Below the pieces are notes generated by a model. The model had not been told where the DNA came from and did no database searches. It worked only from the letters and a program-made list of their open reading frames with translations. Source: Treponema parvum (GTDB lineage Bacteria > Spirochaetota > Spirochaetia > Treponematales > Treponemataceae). From it: DNA of 64,000 nt. Below are positions 53,101-62,547 of this stretch, one piece after another; within the stretch, counting starts at the first letter, position 1; each line of letters opens with the position of its first letter. Where the stretch lies: NCBI RefSeq assembly GCF_017893965.1, contig NZ_CP054142.1:1550001-1614000 (forward strand), written 5' to 3'. Both the position numbers and the translations under genes were made by a program.

Positions 53101-55683
53101 ATGGTAAAAATACGTAGGGTCGCCTTTGTTTTGGCTGCGCTTTTGCTTTTCAGCGCTATTTGCATAGGAGCTGCGCTCGGAGCCGGCATTGCGGCGACTT
53201 TAAATATAAAAAATAATGAAAATTTTACTGAATTTACAACCGCGCTGTCAACGAAACTTTTAGACATAAACGGAGAGCTTATAACCGAATTCGCTTCCGA
53301 TGAAAAGCGTGAAATAATCAGCTTGCAGCGGCTCCCGCAGCATATGATAGACGCTTTGATCACAAGAGAAGATAAAATATTTTTTGAGCACCGAGGGTTC
53401 AGCGTAAAAGCCGTTTTGAGAGCCGTAGCCGGAAAGCTTACGGGTCGGTCCTTAGGGGGAGGTTCCACTCTTACGCAGCAGATCGCGGGTACTCTTTACT
53501 GCGACCGTACCGAAATATCGCTTATGAGAAAGATAAAAGAATTGTGGTGGGCGATTCAGATGGAAAGGCGATATTCAAAAAATGAAATACTTGAGCTGTA
53601 TTTGAATCGCATATATTTCGGCGGAGGAACATACGGCGTCAATGCCGCTTCAAAATATTATTTCGGGCATGACGCGACTCAAATAACTCCTGCGGAAGCC
53701 GCAATACTTGTCATACAGCTGTCGAATCCCGCGTTTTACAATCCTTTCGATCATCCCAACAGGGCGATGAACCGCCAGCAGGACGTTCTTAACTCCATGG
53801 TGGAAGCGGGATATTTAACCCGCGCGGAAGCGGACGAATCTTTTAACAATTACTGGCTTGACTTTGACTATACGAGAACCAGCACGTCGGCCTATTTTAT
53901 GAGGGACGATAAGGCTCCGTGGTTCAGCGAATACGTGAGACGCGAGCTCGGAAACATGATCTACGGCGCGGGAGACATCTACACAAGCGGTTTTACCGTA
54001 AATACGACGCTCGATCTAAGGCACCAAAGAGCGGCTCAGGAAATAATGGACGCATACATTGCCCGCGCAAACAGGCTTTATCAGCAGTCAAGCAGCGGCC
54101 GCATGTCGACTTCATTCAGTAAATATATCCCCATAACCGAACTTTTATCGCTTACGTTCGACTTACCGGCAATAAAGGTTTCGGAACAGAGGACGGAGGC
54201 GGTTTCACGTTCAAAGTACATAAATGAAATAAATCCCGTAATAGATGTTATGTCGCTCATGTTCGGAATGGAAGGCGTTAAAATCGGCATCGTAAACAGA
54301 ACAAATTCACTGGCAAAACAGGCGGAGAAAAAGACGACAATAGAAGGAACGATGATCTCGATCGATAACGAAACGGGATACATAACAGCCCTCGTAGGCG
54401 GAAGTAAATTCGATCAGGAAAATCAGTTTATCCGCGCAGTGCAGGCAAGGCTCCAGCCCGGTTCGACGTTTAAGCCCTTGTATTATTCCGCCGCCATAGA
54501 TTCCAAGAAATTTACCGCAGCGACGGAAATTTCCGACACTCCCGTCGTTTTTTATACCGCCGACGGAAAGCCTTACATTCCGCAAAACTTTAAAGGCGCA
54601 TGGATGGGAAACGTGCAGCTCTGGTACGCCCTAGCCCATTCCATGAACGTTCCTTCTTTAAAAGTTCTTGACGGAATAGGTTTTGATGCGGCGATAAAAC
54701 GTTCCGTCGCCCTCTTAGGCATTCCGAAGGAAGAATTGCCTTCCCGCGCATTTATACCCGGATATCCTTTAGGGCTTGGGGTTTGCGCCGTGCGGCCTAT
54801 AGAAATGGCGCGCGCATTTGCGATTTTTGCAAACGGAGGAAGAGAAATTACTCCGATCGCAATACGCTCCGTCGAAGATAAAAACGGAAACGTGATCTTA
54901 AATCCGGAACGGGACATCCTTGAAAAACAAAAAAACAAAGGAGAAGCGGCCCAAATAATCTCCCCTCAAACGGCCTTTGTCATGACTAAACTTCTTGAAA
55001 ACACCGTCGACTCCGGCACTCTCGCGTGGGGATTGAACCGCCAATCGACAAATTGGAAGGAACCTTCCGGATCGAAACTTTCCTATAAGGATGAAAAAGG
55101 AAAAACCTATAGAATCCCCGCAGCAGGTAAAACGGGAACAACGCAAAACTGGGCCGACGCATGGACGGTAGGATACACGCCTTATTATACTGCGGCCTTT
55201 TGGTTCGGATTCGACAAACCCGGTCAGTCATTGGGACTCAGTATCACTGGTTCAACCTTAGCCGGGGTGGCATGGGGCGACTATTTTGGGGCGATACATA
55301 ACGGCCTTCCGTTTAAGGATTTTACAAAACCGCTTAACGGCGTAATCGAAGTGACGATCTGTTCCGAAAGCGGAGGACTCGTAACCCCCGAGTGCGGCAA
55401 AAACACTACAAGGCAGTGGTTTCTTGAAGGAACCCAGCCTACGCAATTATGCAGCGTACACGGCGGAAATTCCGACAGCAGATCGCTCGCCCTGTGGCGC
55501 ATAAAACGGGAAATGTATCAGTCGGGAGCCAAACGCACGGAAATTTTAGACACAAGTCCTCTTAAAGTCGACTTGAGCTTTTTGGAAGGAAAAGGTTCCG
55601 TACGGGAAGAAGATGATGAAGACGAATTTGAAGACCGAGACGACTATAAAAAAGGCCCTGACTATAACTTTTTGCTGAATTAG
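53101..55683 (+). CDS. class A penicillin-binding protein, PBP1A type
   Basis: An 860-residue inner-membrane protein with one N-terminal helix (about 8-35). The glycosyltransferase domain (about 70-240) has TREDKIFFEHRG, GGSTLTQQIAGTL and RKIKELWWAIQMERRYSK. The transpeptidase domain (about 340-760) has the active Ser455 in GSTFKP, an SMN motif (ALAHSMNVPS) and KTGTTQNWADAW. It polymerises and cross-links peptidoglycan. The C-terminus ends in an acidic tail with EEDDEDEFEDRDD. No ribosome site precedes ATG 53101. The ParB-domain gene follows after 26 bases. Confidence 0.95.
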   Translation: MVKIRRVAFVLAALLLFSAICIGAALGAGIAATLNIKNNENFTEFTTALSTKLLDINGELITEFASDEKREIISLQRLPQHMIDALITREDKIFFEHRGFSVKAVLRAVAGKLTGRSLGGGSTLTQQIAGTLYCDRTEISLMRKIKELWWAIQMERRYSKNEILELYLNRIYFGGGTYGVNAASKYYFGHDATQITPAEAAILVIQLSNPAFYNPFDHPNRAMNRQQDVLNSMVEAGYLTRAEADESFNNYWLDFDYTRTSTSAYFMRDDKAPWFSEYVRRELGNMIYGAGDIYTSGFTVNTTLDLRHQRAAQEIMDAYIARANRLYQQSSSGRMSTSFSKYIPITELLSLTFDLPAIKVSEQRTEAVSRSKYINEINPVIDVMSLMFGMEGVKIGIVNRTNSLAKQAEKKTTIEGTMISIDNETGYITALVGGSKFDQENQFIRAVQARLQPGSTFKPLYYSAAIDSKKFTAATEISDTPVVFYTADGKPYIPQNFKGAWMGNVQLWYALAHSMNVPSLKVLDGIGFDAAIKRSVALLGIPKEELPSRAFIPGYPLGLGVCAVRPIEMARAFAIFANGGREITPIAIRSVEDKNGNVILNPERDILEKQKNKGEAAQIISPQTAFVMTKLLENTVDSGTLAWGLNRQSTNWKEPSGSKLSYKDEKGKTYRIPAAGKTGTTQNWADAWTVGYTPYYTAAFWFGFDKPGQSLGLSITGSTLAGVAWGDYFGAIHNGLPFKDFTKPLNGVIEVTICSESGGLVTPECGKNTTRQWFLEGTQPTQLCSVHGGNSDSRSLALWRIKREMYQSGAKRTEILDTSPLKVDLSFLEGKGSVREEDDEDEFEDRDDYKKGPDYNFLLN

Positions 55684-55709
55684 GTGTTATAATGTAAGCA
55701 GGAGAAACA

Positions 55710-56126
55710 ATGCTTGTCAATATAGATAGCATAAAGGTAAAAAAAAGAGTAAGAAAGGATCTCGGCGATCTTGAAAATTTAAAAGACAGCCTTCGCCGAT
55801 ACGGACTTTTGAACCCCATAACTCTCAATGAAAAGCGCGAGCTCATTGCCGGAGAGCGCCGCCTCGAAGCGGCAAAGGCTATCGGCTGGGCAAGCATAGA
55901 CGCCGTAATTTTAGACGGCGTAGATCCTGTTTCCGAACTTGAAATTGAAATCGAAGAAAATAACCAGAGAAAAGAATTTTCGAACGCGGAACTGCTTGCA
56001 GGCTACAAAAGGCTCGAAAAACTTCGCAATCCGGGATTTTTTAAAAGAATATGGAATTTCATCATATCCGTAATCACTTCGATCATAAACGGAATAAAGA
56101 GAGTGTTTCCTAAGAGCATAAAATAA
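55710..56126 (+). CDS. ParB/Spo0J N-terminal domain protein with hydrophobic C-terminal tail
   Basis: A 138-residue protein. Residues 1-105 match the ParB CTP-binding/nuclease-like N-domain: LENLKDSLRRYGLLNPITL, the IAGERRLEAAKAIGW box and IEIEENNQRKEFSNAELLAGY. The DNA-binding HTH and dimer domain of ordinary ParB are absent. Instead about 30 residues form a hydrophobic or amphipathic tail (FFKRIWNFIISVITSIINGI) ending in Lys/Arg, which suggests membrane attachment. GGAGAA precedes ATG 55710. It lies 26 bases after PBP1A, so it may link a ParB-type switch to envelope growth rather than plasmid partition. Confidence 0.8.
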   Translation: MLVNIDSIKVKKRVRKDLGDLENLKDSLRRYGLLNPITLNEKRELIAGERRLEAAKAIGWASIDAVILDGVDPVSELEIEIEENNQRKEFSNAELLAGYKRLEKLRNPGFFKRIWNFIISVITSIINGIKRVFPKSIK

Positions 56127-56181
56127 GCTTTAAAAATATCCTGCAAATTGATGTTTTCTGCAATGCCGCATTTTAAGGATT

Positions 56182-57426
56182 TTATTTTAACACTATTCTT
56201 ACAAATTTCTTTTTTCCGGAACGAAGGATAAGGTCTCCGTTTTCATCGCGGTCGGCAATTGAAATCACGGCCTTTATATCGTCTACGGTTTTACCGTTTA
56301 CGGCAGCCCCACCCTGCTGAACAAGACGGCGCACATCGCTCTTTGTAGAACCCATATTTGCCGCAAAAAACAGATCTATTACGCCCATTCCTTTTTCAAG
56401 TTCCGCCTTTGAAATTTCCGCCGACGGCATATGTTCCTTATCGCCTGCGCCGCCGAAAGCGGCTCTTGCGCCTGCAACGGCGTTGTCGGCTTCTTCTTTA
56501 CCGTGAATGATATTAGTGACTTCATAGGCAAGACGTTCTTTAGCTTTATTGATATTTCCGCTGCACAAAGCGTCAATTTCAGCGACGGACAAAAAAGTAA
56601 ATAAAAGCATAAATTTTCTTACGTCTTCGTCGGAAACATTGCGCCAATACTGGAAAAAGTCAAAAACACTTGTCATTTTTGAATCCAAAAAGACGGCGCC
56701 CTTTTCGGTTTTTCCCATCTTATTTCCGTCCGAACGCGTTACAAGAGGAAAGGTAAGGCCGAAAACTTCGTGTTCTTTGTTTAATTCTACCGTTCCGCCG
56801 AGCTTTCTGCGAATAAGATCCACCCCTGCAGTTATGTTTCCCCACTGGTCGTCGCCGCCGATTTGCAGCGTACAGTTGTGTCTTTGATGCAGCATAAGAA
56901 AATCATAACTCTGCAAAAGCTGATAGTTAAATTCGATAAACGAAAGCCCGCGCTCAAGGCGTTGTTTATACGCCTCAAAAGAAAGCATTTTGTTTACGCT
57001 AAAACACGAGCCTATATCGCGCAAAAAATCAATATAGTTAAGATCCGCAAGCCAATTTTTATTATTGTCGCTGAACGCCGTCTTACCGTCAAACCCGACA
57101 AATTTATTTAACTGAGCTTCAATGTGTTTTTCATTTTCTGCAAGCTGATCATACGAAATCATCTTACGCATTTCGGTTTTGCCGCTGGGATCTCCTATTC
57201 TCGCCGTTCCCCCGCCTATAAGCGCAATACCTATGTGCCCGGCGCTGCGCAAATGACGCAGCGCAAAAAACGGAACCATGTGTCCTATGTGAAGGCTCGG
57301 CCCCGTAGGATCACAGCCCACATAAAAGGTTACAGGACCCTTATTCATAGCAGCTGAAAGGCCGTCAATATCGGTACACTGGGAAAAAAATCCTCGTTCT
57401 TTTAAAATTTCAAGCGCCGCATTCAT
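56182..57426 (-). CDS. tyrS: tyrosyl-tRNA synthetase
   Basis: A 414-residue class I aminoacyl-tRNA synthetase. The HIGH motif is LHIGHMVPF, the KMSKS-type loop is GNKMGKTEKG, and the tyrosine pocket includes FYVGCDPTGPS and LLQSYDFLMLH. The C-terminal S4-like RNA-binding domain (about 345-412) has SDVRRLVQQGGAAVNGKTV. It is convergent with the ParB-domain gene and about 110 bases from rhaB. No T-box was recognised upstream. Identity is firm. Confidence 0.97.
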   Translation of the reverse strand: MNAALEILKERGFFSQCTDIDGLSAAMNKGPVTFYVGCDPTGPSLHIGHMVPFFALRHLRSAGHIGIALIGGGTARIGDPSGKTEMRKMISYDQLAENEKHIEAQLNKFVGFDGKTAFSDNNKNWLADLNYIDFLRDIGSCFSVNKMLSFEAYKQRLERGLSFIEFNYQLLQSYDFLMLHQRHNCTLQIGGDDQWGNITAGVDLIRRKLGGTVELNKEHEVFGLTFPLVTRSDGNKMGKTEKGAVFLDSKMTSVFDFFQYWRNVSDEDVRKFMLLFTFLSVAEIDALCSGNINKAKERLAYEVTNIIHGKEEADNAVAGARAAFGGAGDKEHMPSAEISKAELEKGMGVIDLFFAANMGSTKSDVRRLVQQGGAAVNGKTVDDIKAVISIADRDENGDLILRSGKKKFVRIVLK

Positions 57427-57535
57427 TTCGCAAACCTCAACAAAATCAGATTAACGGCAACATTTTAACAAATCATGACCGGAACTTCAAGGAGAGTGAG
57501 AATTTCGTCAGGGCTTATGCACTGCATACAGCAAA

Positions 57536-58966
57536 TCAACAGCGAGGTACAAATCGCCCCAGCCGCACCGATTTGCGGATTATGGTTCGAATATCATGCA
57601 AAGACATATCAGGATGTTCATGGAGTATCTGGACGGCAATAATACCGAGGCTGGTGGCCTCCTCGGGGCCGCTGACAACGGTTTTCCCCGTCAAATCCGC
57701 AGTCATCTGATTCAGATGATCGTTTTTCGAACCTCCACCGATGATGTGGATTGTGTCAAACGTCTCTCCGATGATTGTCTGCAGGTCTTCGATAGCCCGC
57801 CGATAGCTTATCGCCAAGGATCGATAAGCTGAGGCAAGAACCAGACCGATATCCTGTAATCCGGTGAGTTTCGTGATCGCACGGATCATCGAATCGGGAT
57901 GATACAAGAGATCCGAATTCGGATCAAAGGTAGGTATATCGTTTTTTCCTAATCCCGGCATCGACAAGGCAACCAATTCATCCCATCGATACGATCTACT
58001 ATCCAGAGACTCCATCTCCCGTTTGATGTTTTGAAGAATATGCATTCCGCAAGAGTTCTTCAACAGTGTGATGGAATCGAAAACACCTCCTTCATTGGTG
58101 AAGCCCAACTCCATCACCGTGTCGTTAACAATCGGAGAGGAGGTCTCTGTTCCTATGAGAGACCATGTCCCCGAACTGATGAAAGCGAACCGTTCCTGTT
58201 CGGACGGCACGCAGACCACAGCGGCGGCAGTATCATGAGAAGGAACGGATACGGCATGCAGTTTCGGAATATGGTACATCTCAGCGAGACTTTGTTTCAG
58301 GGTTCCTCTGACGTTTCCATGCGGAATCATCGGAACAAAAAGGCTTTTGTCGAGTCCCGTAGCGGATAAGACGGCCTCCGATAAACGGCGAGTTCTCATA
58401 TCCAGCAACTGAGTCGTACTGAAAATCGAAGTTTCGCTGTTCACTTCGCCGGTAAAAAGGTAGTTTAACAAATCGGGGATGAGCAGCAACACTTTCGCCT
58501 GTTCGTAGTATTCACCCAACGCCTCCCTGATCCCCAACAGCTGATACAAACTGTTCATAGGATGGTTCTGGATTCCCGTCGCACCGAACATCATGTCCAG
58601 GTCTCTTCGACTCAATCGAGACATTCCCAATGTGCCAAGCACATTCCTATAGCATAAGGGATTTCCCAATAGTTCGCGGGAACGCCCCAACAATCCGAAA
58701 TCGATTCCCCAGGTAGATATGCCGAACGAGCGGATATCAGGGAATGCGGCGCAAGCAAGCTTCATTCCATTAAGCATTTCATGGAATATCGCAAGAATGT
58801 CCCAATGATCGTATTTGATACCCCTGTATTCACGATTGGGAACCTGACTGATAATCTCGAGGGCAATCCGATCCCCATCATATGTTCCGACAACAGTTCG
58901 GATAGAAGAATTACCGCAATCGAATCCTATATACCGTTCCGTAATTTTATTCATATTCCTACCCAT
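57536..58966 (-). CDS. rhaB: rhamnulokinase
   Basis: A FGGY-family kinase of about 476 residues that phosphorylates L-rhamnulose. RhaB hallmarks are GFDCGNSSIRTVVG, FGISTWGIDFGLLG, TGIQNHPMNSLYQLL, LLLIPDLLNYLFTGEVNSE followed by STTQLLD, and SSGTWSLIGTE. The glycine-rich IIGGGSKNDHLNQM site binds ATP. The start is uncertain: ATG 58966 overlaps the upstream permease stop, while 58954 is also possible. It is last in the rhaSTPQ-like operon. The isomerase and rhamnulose-1-phosphate aldolase of the pathway are at 11.5-13.7 kb. Confidence 0.9.
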   Translation of the reverse strand: MGRNMNKITERYIGFDCGNSSIRTVVGTYDGDRIALEIISQVPNREYRGIKYDHWDILAIFHEMLNGMKLACAAFPDIRSFGISTWGIDFGLLGRSRELLGNPLCYRNVLGTLGMSRLSRRDLDMMFGATGIQNHPMNSLYQLLGIREALGEYYEQAKVLLLIPDLLNYLFTGEVNSETSIFSTTQLLDMRTRRLSEAVLSATGLDKSLFVPMIPHGNVRGTLKQSLAEMYHIPKLHAVSVPSHDTAAAVVCVPSEQERFAFISSGTWSLIGTETSSPIVNDTVMELGFTNEGGVFDSITLLKNSCGMHILQNIKREMESLDSRSYRWDELVALSMPGLGKNDIPTFDPNSDLLYHPDSMIRAITKLTGLQDIGLVLASAYRSLAISYRRAIEDLQTIIGETFDTIHIIGGGSKNDHLNQMTADLTGKTVVSGPEEATSLGIIAVQILHEHPDMSLHDIRTIIRKSVRLGRFVPRC

Positions 58967-59921
58967 TTCGCCTAGTATCAATCATATGGTTGATTATCAT
59001 GACCACGATCATGACGAATCCCCAGAACGCTGTCGTCAGGAAAGCGCTGACCCGCATTAGATTGAACCCGCTGGAAAGAGCTTGCAGCGTGATCAACGCG
59101 ATCACGACTCCTGAAACGCTGCCGAATCCCCCGTCGCTATCCACTCCACCGAGAACCGCGGCAAGAATCGTTACGAGCTGATACGAATTACCATAGCCCG
59201 CTTTTGCAGAATTGAATCTACTGATCATAACCATGGCGGCAAGTCCGGAACAAATACCCGAAACCAGATATGTCCTGATCAGTACCGCCGCATTATCGAT
59301 CCCCGAATACTTTGTAGCCACCGCATTCGAACCTATCATGTACATGCAGAATCCCGTCCGGGTTTTCTTAAGAAACAGGGATATCGACAGTACGGTAATA
59401 ACAAAGATCAGCAACGGGAACGGAATGCCGAGTATACTTCCGTTTCCGATGAACAAAACTGCAGGGGAAAAGCCCGAAATCACATATCCGCCCGTAATGA
59501 CGATCGCTACCCCATTAAACAAAGACATGGTACCCAATGTAGCTAAAATCGGAGTAATCCCAACATAGGCGACTAATACTCCGTTAAGCAACCCGATCGC
59601 CGAAGCAACTGAGAAACAAGCGGCCATGGCGAGCAAAATCCCTGCCGCAGGAGAATGTTCCATCGCTTTCAGGATCAATGCAGCGGTAATCCCCGCCATG
59701 TTTGCGGTCGCAATGATCGAGAGGTTGATTCCGCCGGTAATCATAACCACCATCATGGCCAACGTCAGGATGCCGAGTTCAGGAAGCTGGAACGCCATTC
59801 CTATGAGATTCGTAGCTGTCAGAAAAGTTCGTGGATTCAACATAATCATTGAAAGGATCACGAGTATCATGATTCCTATCAATACGGTCGTCTCGTTTTT
59901 TTTAATCTTGCCTATAGTCAT
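58959..59921 (-). CDS. rhaQ: sugar ABC transporter permease (RhaQ/RbsC-like)
   Basis: A 320-residue permease of the ribose/rhamnose class with about ten helices. Typical blocks are MMVVMITGGINLSIIATANMAG near residue 58, a coupling segment ARTRTGF-like LKKTRTGFCMYMIGSN near residue 185, and the VLGGVDSDGGFGSVSGVVIA motif near residue 260. It overlaps the preceding permease by 4 bases and the kinase by 8, showing tight translational coupling. Rhamnose is inferred from RhaB in the operon. Confidence 0.85.
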   Translation of the reverse strand: MTIGKIKKNETTVLIGIMILVILSMIMLNPRTFLTATNLIGMAFQLPELGILTLAMMVVMITGGINLSIIATANMAGITAALILKAMEHSPAAGILLAMAACFSVASAIGLLNGVLVAYVGITPILATLGTMSLFNGVAIVITGGYVISGFSPAVLFIGNGSILGIPFPLLIFVITVLSISLFLKKTRTGFCMYMIGSNAVATKYSGIDNAAVLIRTYLVSGICSGLAAMVMISRFNSAKAGYGNSYQLVTILAAVLGGVDSDGGFGSVSGVVIALITLQALSSGFNLMRVSAFLTTAFWGFVMIVVMIINHMIDTRRNG

Positions 59922-60934
59922 CGACTGACTCCTTCCTCTTCATTCTTGATATCGATAAAAGAGGAAACCTTGGTTTTCTTTGCTTTCCAGGAACCGGCGC
60001 CGACACTGACCAATATCACCAGTCCGACGAATACATCGTACCAAACAGCAGGAACCTTCATGAGCGTCAGACCATTTTGGACAATGGCAAGCAGCATCAC
60101 CCCCAGAAACATTCCCGGTACGGATCCGACTCCTCCGGCAAGGCTCGCTCCGCCGAGAACGACCGCAGCAATGACATTCAACTCTTTTCCAACTATAGAA
60201 TTAGGAGCGACTGTTTGCACAAGTAGCGCCTGAACGATACCGGCGACAGCCGCCATTGCTCCCATGAAGGCATAGACGAACACTCTGACTCCCCGAACGC
60301 GAATTCCGATCCGTTTTGCAGACACCACGTCACCGCCCACGGCATACAGGCATCGACCTAACCTTGTATACGCCAGAAACAGCGTTGTCAGGATCATCAA
60401 TCCAAACCAAATGATCGTGACGATTGAAATTCCGTACGGGATACCGTCCGAATTATGCAATGTAAGAACTCGAATATCGGCAAACGTTCTGAAATATGGC
60501 GGAAGCGTGTATATCCATTTTCCTTTTGAGAATACGATCAGCAAGCCATAATACAGATTCATCGTAGCGATTGTAGTTATGATCGGTGGTATGGAGAATC
60601 GATCGATCAGGTAGCCGTTCAACGCCCCCAGCAGGATCCCTATCATGACTGCAAAGAAAAACGCAAACAGCATCGATCCGCCTATTTTCAGGCATACTAG
60701 CATTGTCACGTATTCCGCAATAGTCGCAGTAGCGGCAAATGAAATATCTATTCCTCCTGAGATGAGAACCAGAAGGACGCCAATCGCGAATATTCCGATA
60801 AATGCGTTACTCTTCAACAAATCGAACGCATTTTCCAAAGTCAGAAAGTTCGTATTGATACTGGTGATGACGATGCTGAACACAATGATCAGACCAAGCA
60901 CATATGTTTCATACCGTTTCAACAGCTTTTTCAT
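59918..60934 (-). CDS. rhaP: sugar ABC transporter permease (RhaP/RbsC-like)
   Basis: A 338-residue paralogue of the next permease, with about ten helices. It has VLLVLISGGIDISFAATATIAEY near residue 55, TRLGRCLYAVGGDVVSAKRIGI near residue 190 and VVLGGASLAGGVGSVPGMFLGV near residue 265. The two permeases probably form a heterodimer. It overlaps the ATPase upstream and the permease downstream by 4 bases each. The C-terminal tail is rich in Lys/Glu. Confidence 0.85.
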   Translation of the reverse strand: MKKLLKRYETYVLGLIIVFSIVITSINTNFLTLENAFDLLKSNAFIGIFAIGVLLVLISGGIDISFAATATIAEYVTMLVCLKIGGSMLFAFFFAVMIGILLGALNGYLIDRFSIPPIITTIATMNLYYGLLIVFSKGKWIYTLPPYFRTFADIRVLTLHNSDGIPYGISIVTIIWFGLMILTTLFLAYTRLGRCLYAVGGDVVSAKRIGIRVRGVRVFVYAFMGAMAAVAGIVQALLVQTVAPNSIVGKELNVIAAVVLGGASLAGGVGSVPGMFLGVMLLAIVQNGLTLMKVPAVWYDVFVGLVILVSVGAGSWKAKKTKVSSFIDIKNEEEGVSR

Positions 60935-62454
60935 GCATCCACCTCTCTGACAGCATGGGAATCTATGAACGCCTGAATATCGCTCTCCGTTGCATTCTCG
61001 GAATCGAATTCACCGATTATCCTTCCCCTGTTCATGACAAGCACCCGATTGGAGTTGTATAGTACCTCCGCTATTTCATCGCTGATAATGATCACACCCA
61101 TTCCCTCGGAAGCAAGTTTCTTGATGATTTCGTGGATGCCGGATTTCGCAGCGACGTCAATCCCTACCGTCGGATTGTCCAGAATGAACAGCTTGGGGTT
61201 TGTCGCAATCCATTTCGCCAGCACCACCCGCTGCTGGTTTCCTCCTGAAAGGGTTCTTGCGGCGAATGACGTACCGGGAATCTTGATGCGGAGTTCTTCG
61301 ACATACCTATCCACCTGCTTATGGATCGAAAGACCATCAAGCAACCCCAAGTAAGTGAGATTCCGCTCAAGAACGGTCATGACAATATTTTTTTCTATAG
61401 ATTGTTCGAGAACCAGTCCTTCCACGAGGCGATTTTCCGGCACATAGGCCACCCCTTGCCGCATGGCTTCGGTCACTGAACGCAAGTCGACTCGTTCCCC
61501 GCAGAGTCTGCATTCTCCCGACGATGGAGGATTCAAACCGAAAAGAGACAAAGCAAGTTCCGTTCTTCCGGATCCAAGCAAGCCGGTTAGACCGATAATC
61601 TCTCCGGGATATACAGTCAGATCGATATCCTTAAAATTGTCTTTCCTACATAATTTTTTACATTCCAGGATAGGAGTTCCCTCCTTCCGTCCTGTAAACC
61701 GATAGGGAACATACGACGTATTGGTTCCGGTCATATATCGTTCAAGGTTCTGTGCATCCAGTTCTGAGCAGGAAAAACACCCAACTTTTTTGCCATCTCG
61801 CAAAACTGTTACGCGATCGGCGACTTGGATGAGTTCATTCAGTTTATGGCTGATAAACAACGTAGCTACACCCGCTCCATTCAAATCACGAATCACCCTA
61901 AGAAGGGCATCGACTTCTTTTTTTGTCAACGCGGTCGTAGGCTCATCCATAATCAGCAACTTGACATCTTTGGTCAAAGCCCTGCTGATTGCAACAAGCT
62001 GCTGGTCAGCCATAGAGAGTTTTGCAACTTTCTTATCCAATGGAATGGATATTCCGATCTTTTCCATTGCTTTCAAGGCGATTTCCCGATGTTTTTTCCA
62101 TGAAACAAACCTACTCGAATCAGACATCATGTCACTCATCGAGATATTCTCCTGGACGGAGAGATTGGGAAACAACGAAAGATCCTGATATATTACCTGT
62201 ATCCCGTAACGGATGGCATCCATACGGGAAAGCCGATGACAATCATCTCCTGCGATACGAATCAACGTCTCCGGATTGGGATCAGGCTGTTCGACGCCAC
62301 AGATGATCTTGATCAGCGTCGATTTTCCCGACCCATTGGTTCCTGCAAGACAATGTATCTCCCCTTGTCTGATACTGAAGTCTATATCCGTCAACGCTTG
62401 CACGCCTGCATATCTTTTGTTGATATGCCGCATGAATAGAAAGTCGCTTTCCAT
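60931..62454 (-). CDS. rhaT: sugar ABC transporter ATP-binding protein with two ABC domains (RhaT/RbsA/MglA-like)
   Basis: A 507-residue ATPase with two nucleotide-binding domains. The first has Walker A AGTNGSGKSTLIK, signature-region LSMADQQLVAISRAL and Walker B LLIMDEPTTAL; the second has a degenerate Walker A LTGLLGSGRTELAL, signature LSGGNQQRVVLAKW and Walker B LFILDNPTVGID. This asymmetry is normal for CUT2 ATPases. It lies between the binding-protein gene (94-base gap with hairpin) and the permeases. Confidence 0.92.
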   Translation of the reverse strand: MESDFLFMRHINKRYAGVQALTDIDFSIRQGEIHCLAGTNGSGKSTLIKIICGVEQPDPNPETLIRIAGDDCHRLSRMDAIRYGIQVIYQDLSLFPNLSVQENISMSDMMSDSSRFVSWKKHREIALKAMEKIGISIPLDKKVAKLSMADQQLVAISRALTKDVKLLIMDEPTTALTKKEVDALLRVIRDLNGAGVATLFISHKLNELIQVADRVTVLRDGKKVGCFSCSELDAQNLERYMTGTNTSYVPYRFTGRKEGTPILECKKLCRKDNFKDIDLTVYPGEIIGLTGLLGSGRTELALSLFGLNPPSSGECRLCGERVDLRSVTEAMRQGVAYVPENRLVEGLVLEQSIEKNIVMTVLERNLTYLGLLDGLSIHKQVDRYVEELRIKIPGTSFAARTLSGGNQQRVVLAKWIATNPKLFILDNPTVGIDVAAKSGIHEIIKKLASEGMGVIIISDEIAEVLYNSNRVLVMNRGRIIGEFDSENATESDIQAFIDSHAVREVDA

Positions 62455-62498
62455 ACCCCCACCAATTTTTTCGTGAGAATGATCCTATATGCTGAAAC

Positions 62499-62534
62499 GG
62501 CTCCGGAATACCGCAAAAGCAATATTCCAGAGCC
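62499..62534 (-). other. hairpin after the rhamnose-binding protein gene
   Basis: GGCTCCGGAATA and TATTCCAGAGCC pair with one mismatch around 12 bases, between the binding-protein stop and the ATPase start. No T-run follows in the reading direction. It resembles the hairpins behind the other binding-protein genes in this window. Confidence 0.5.
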
Positions 62535-62547
62535 AAATCATACAGGT

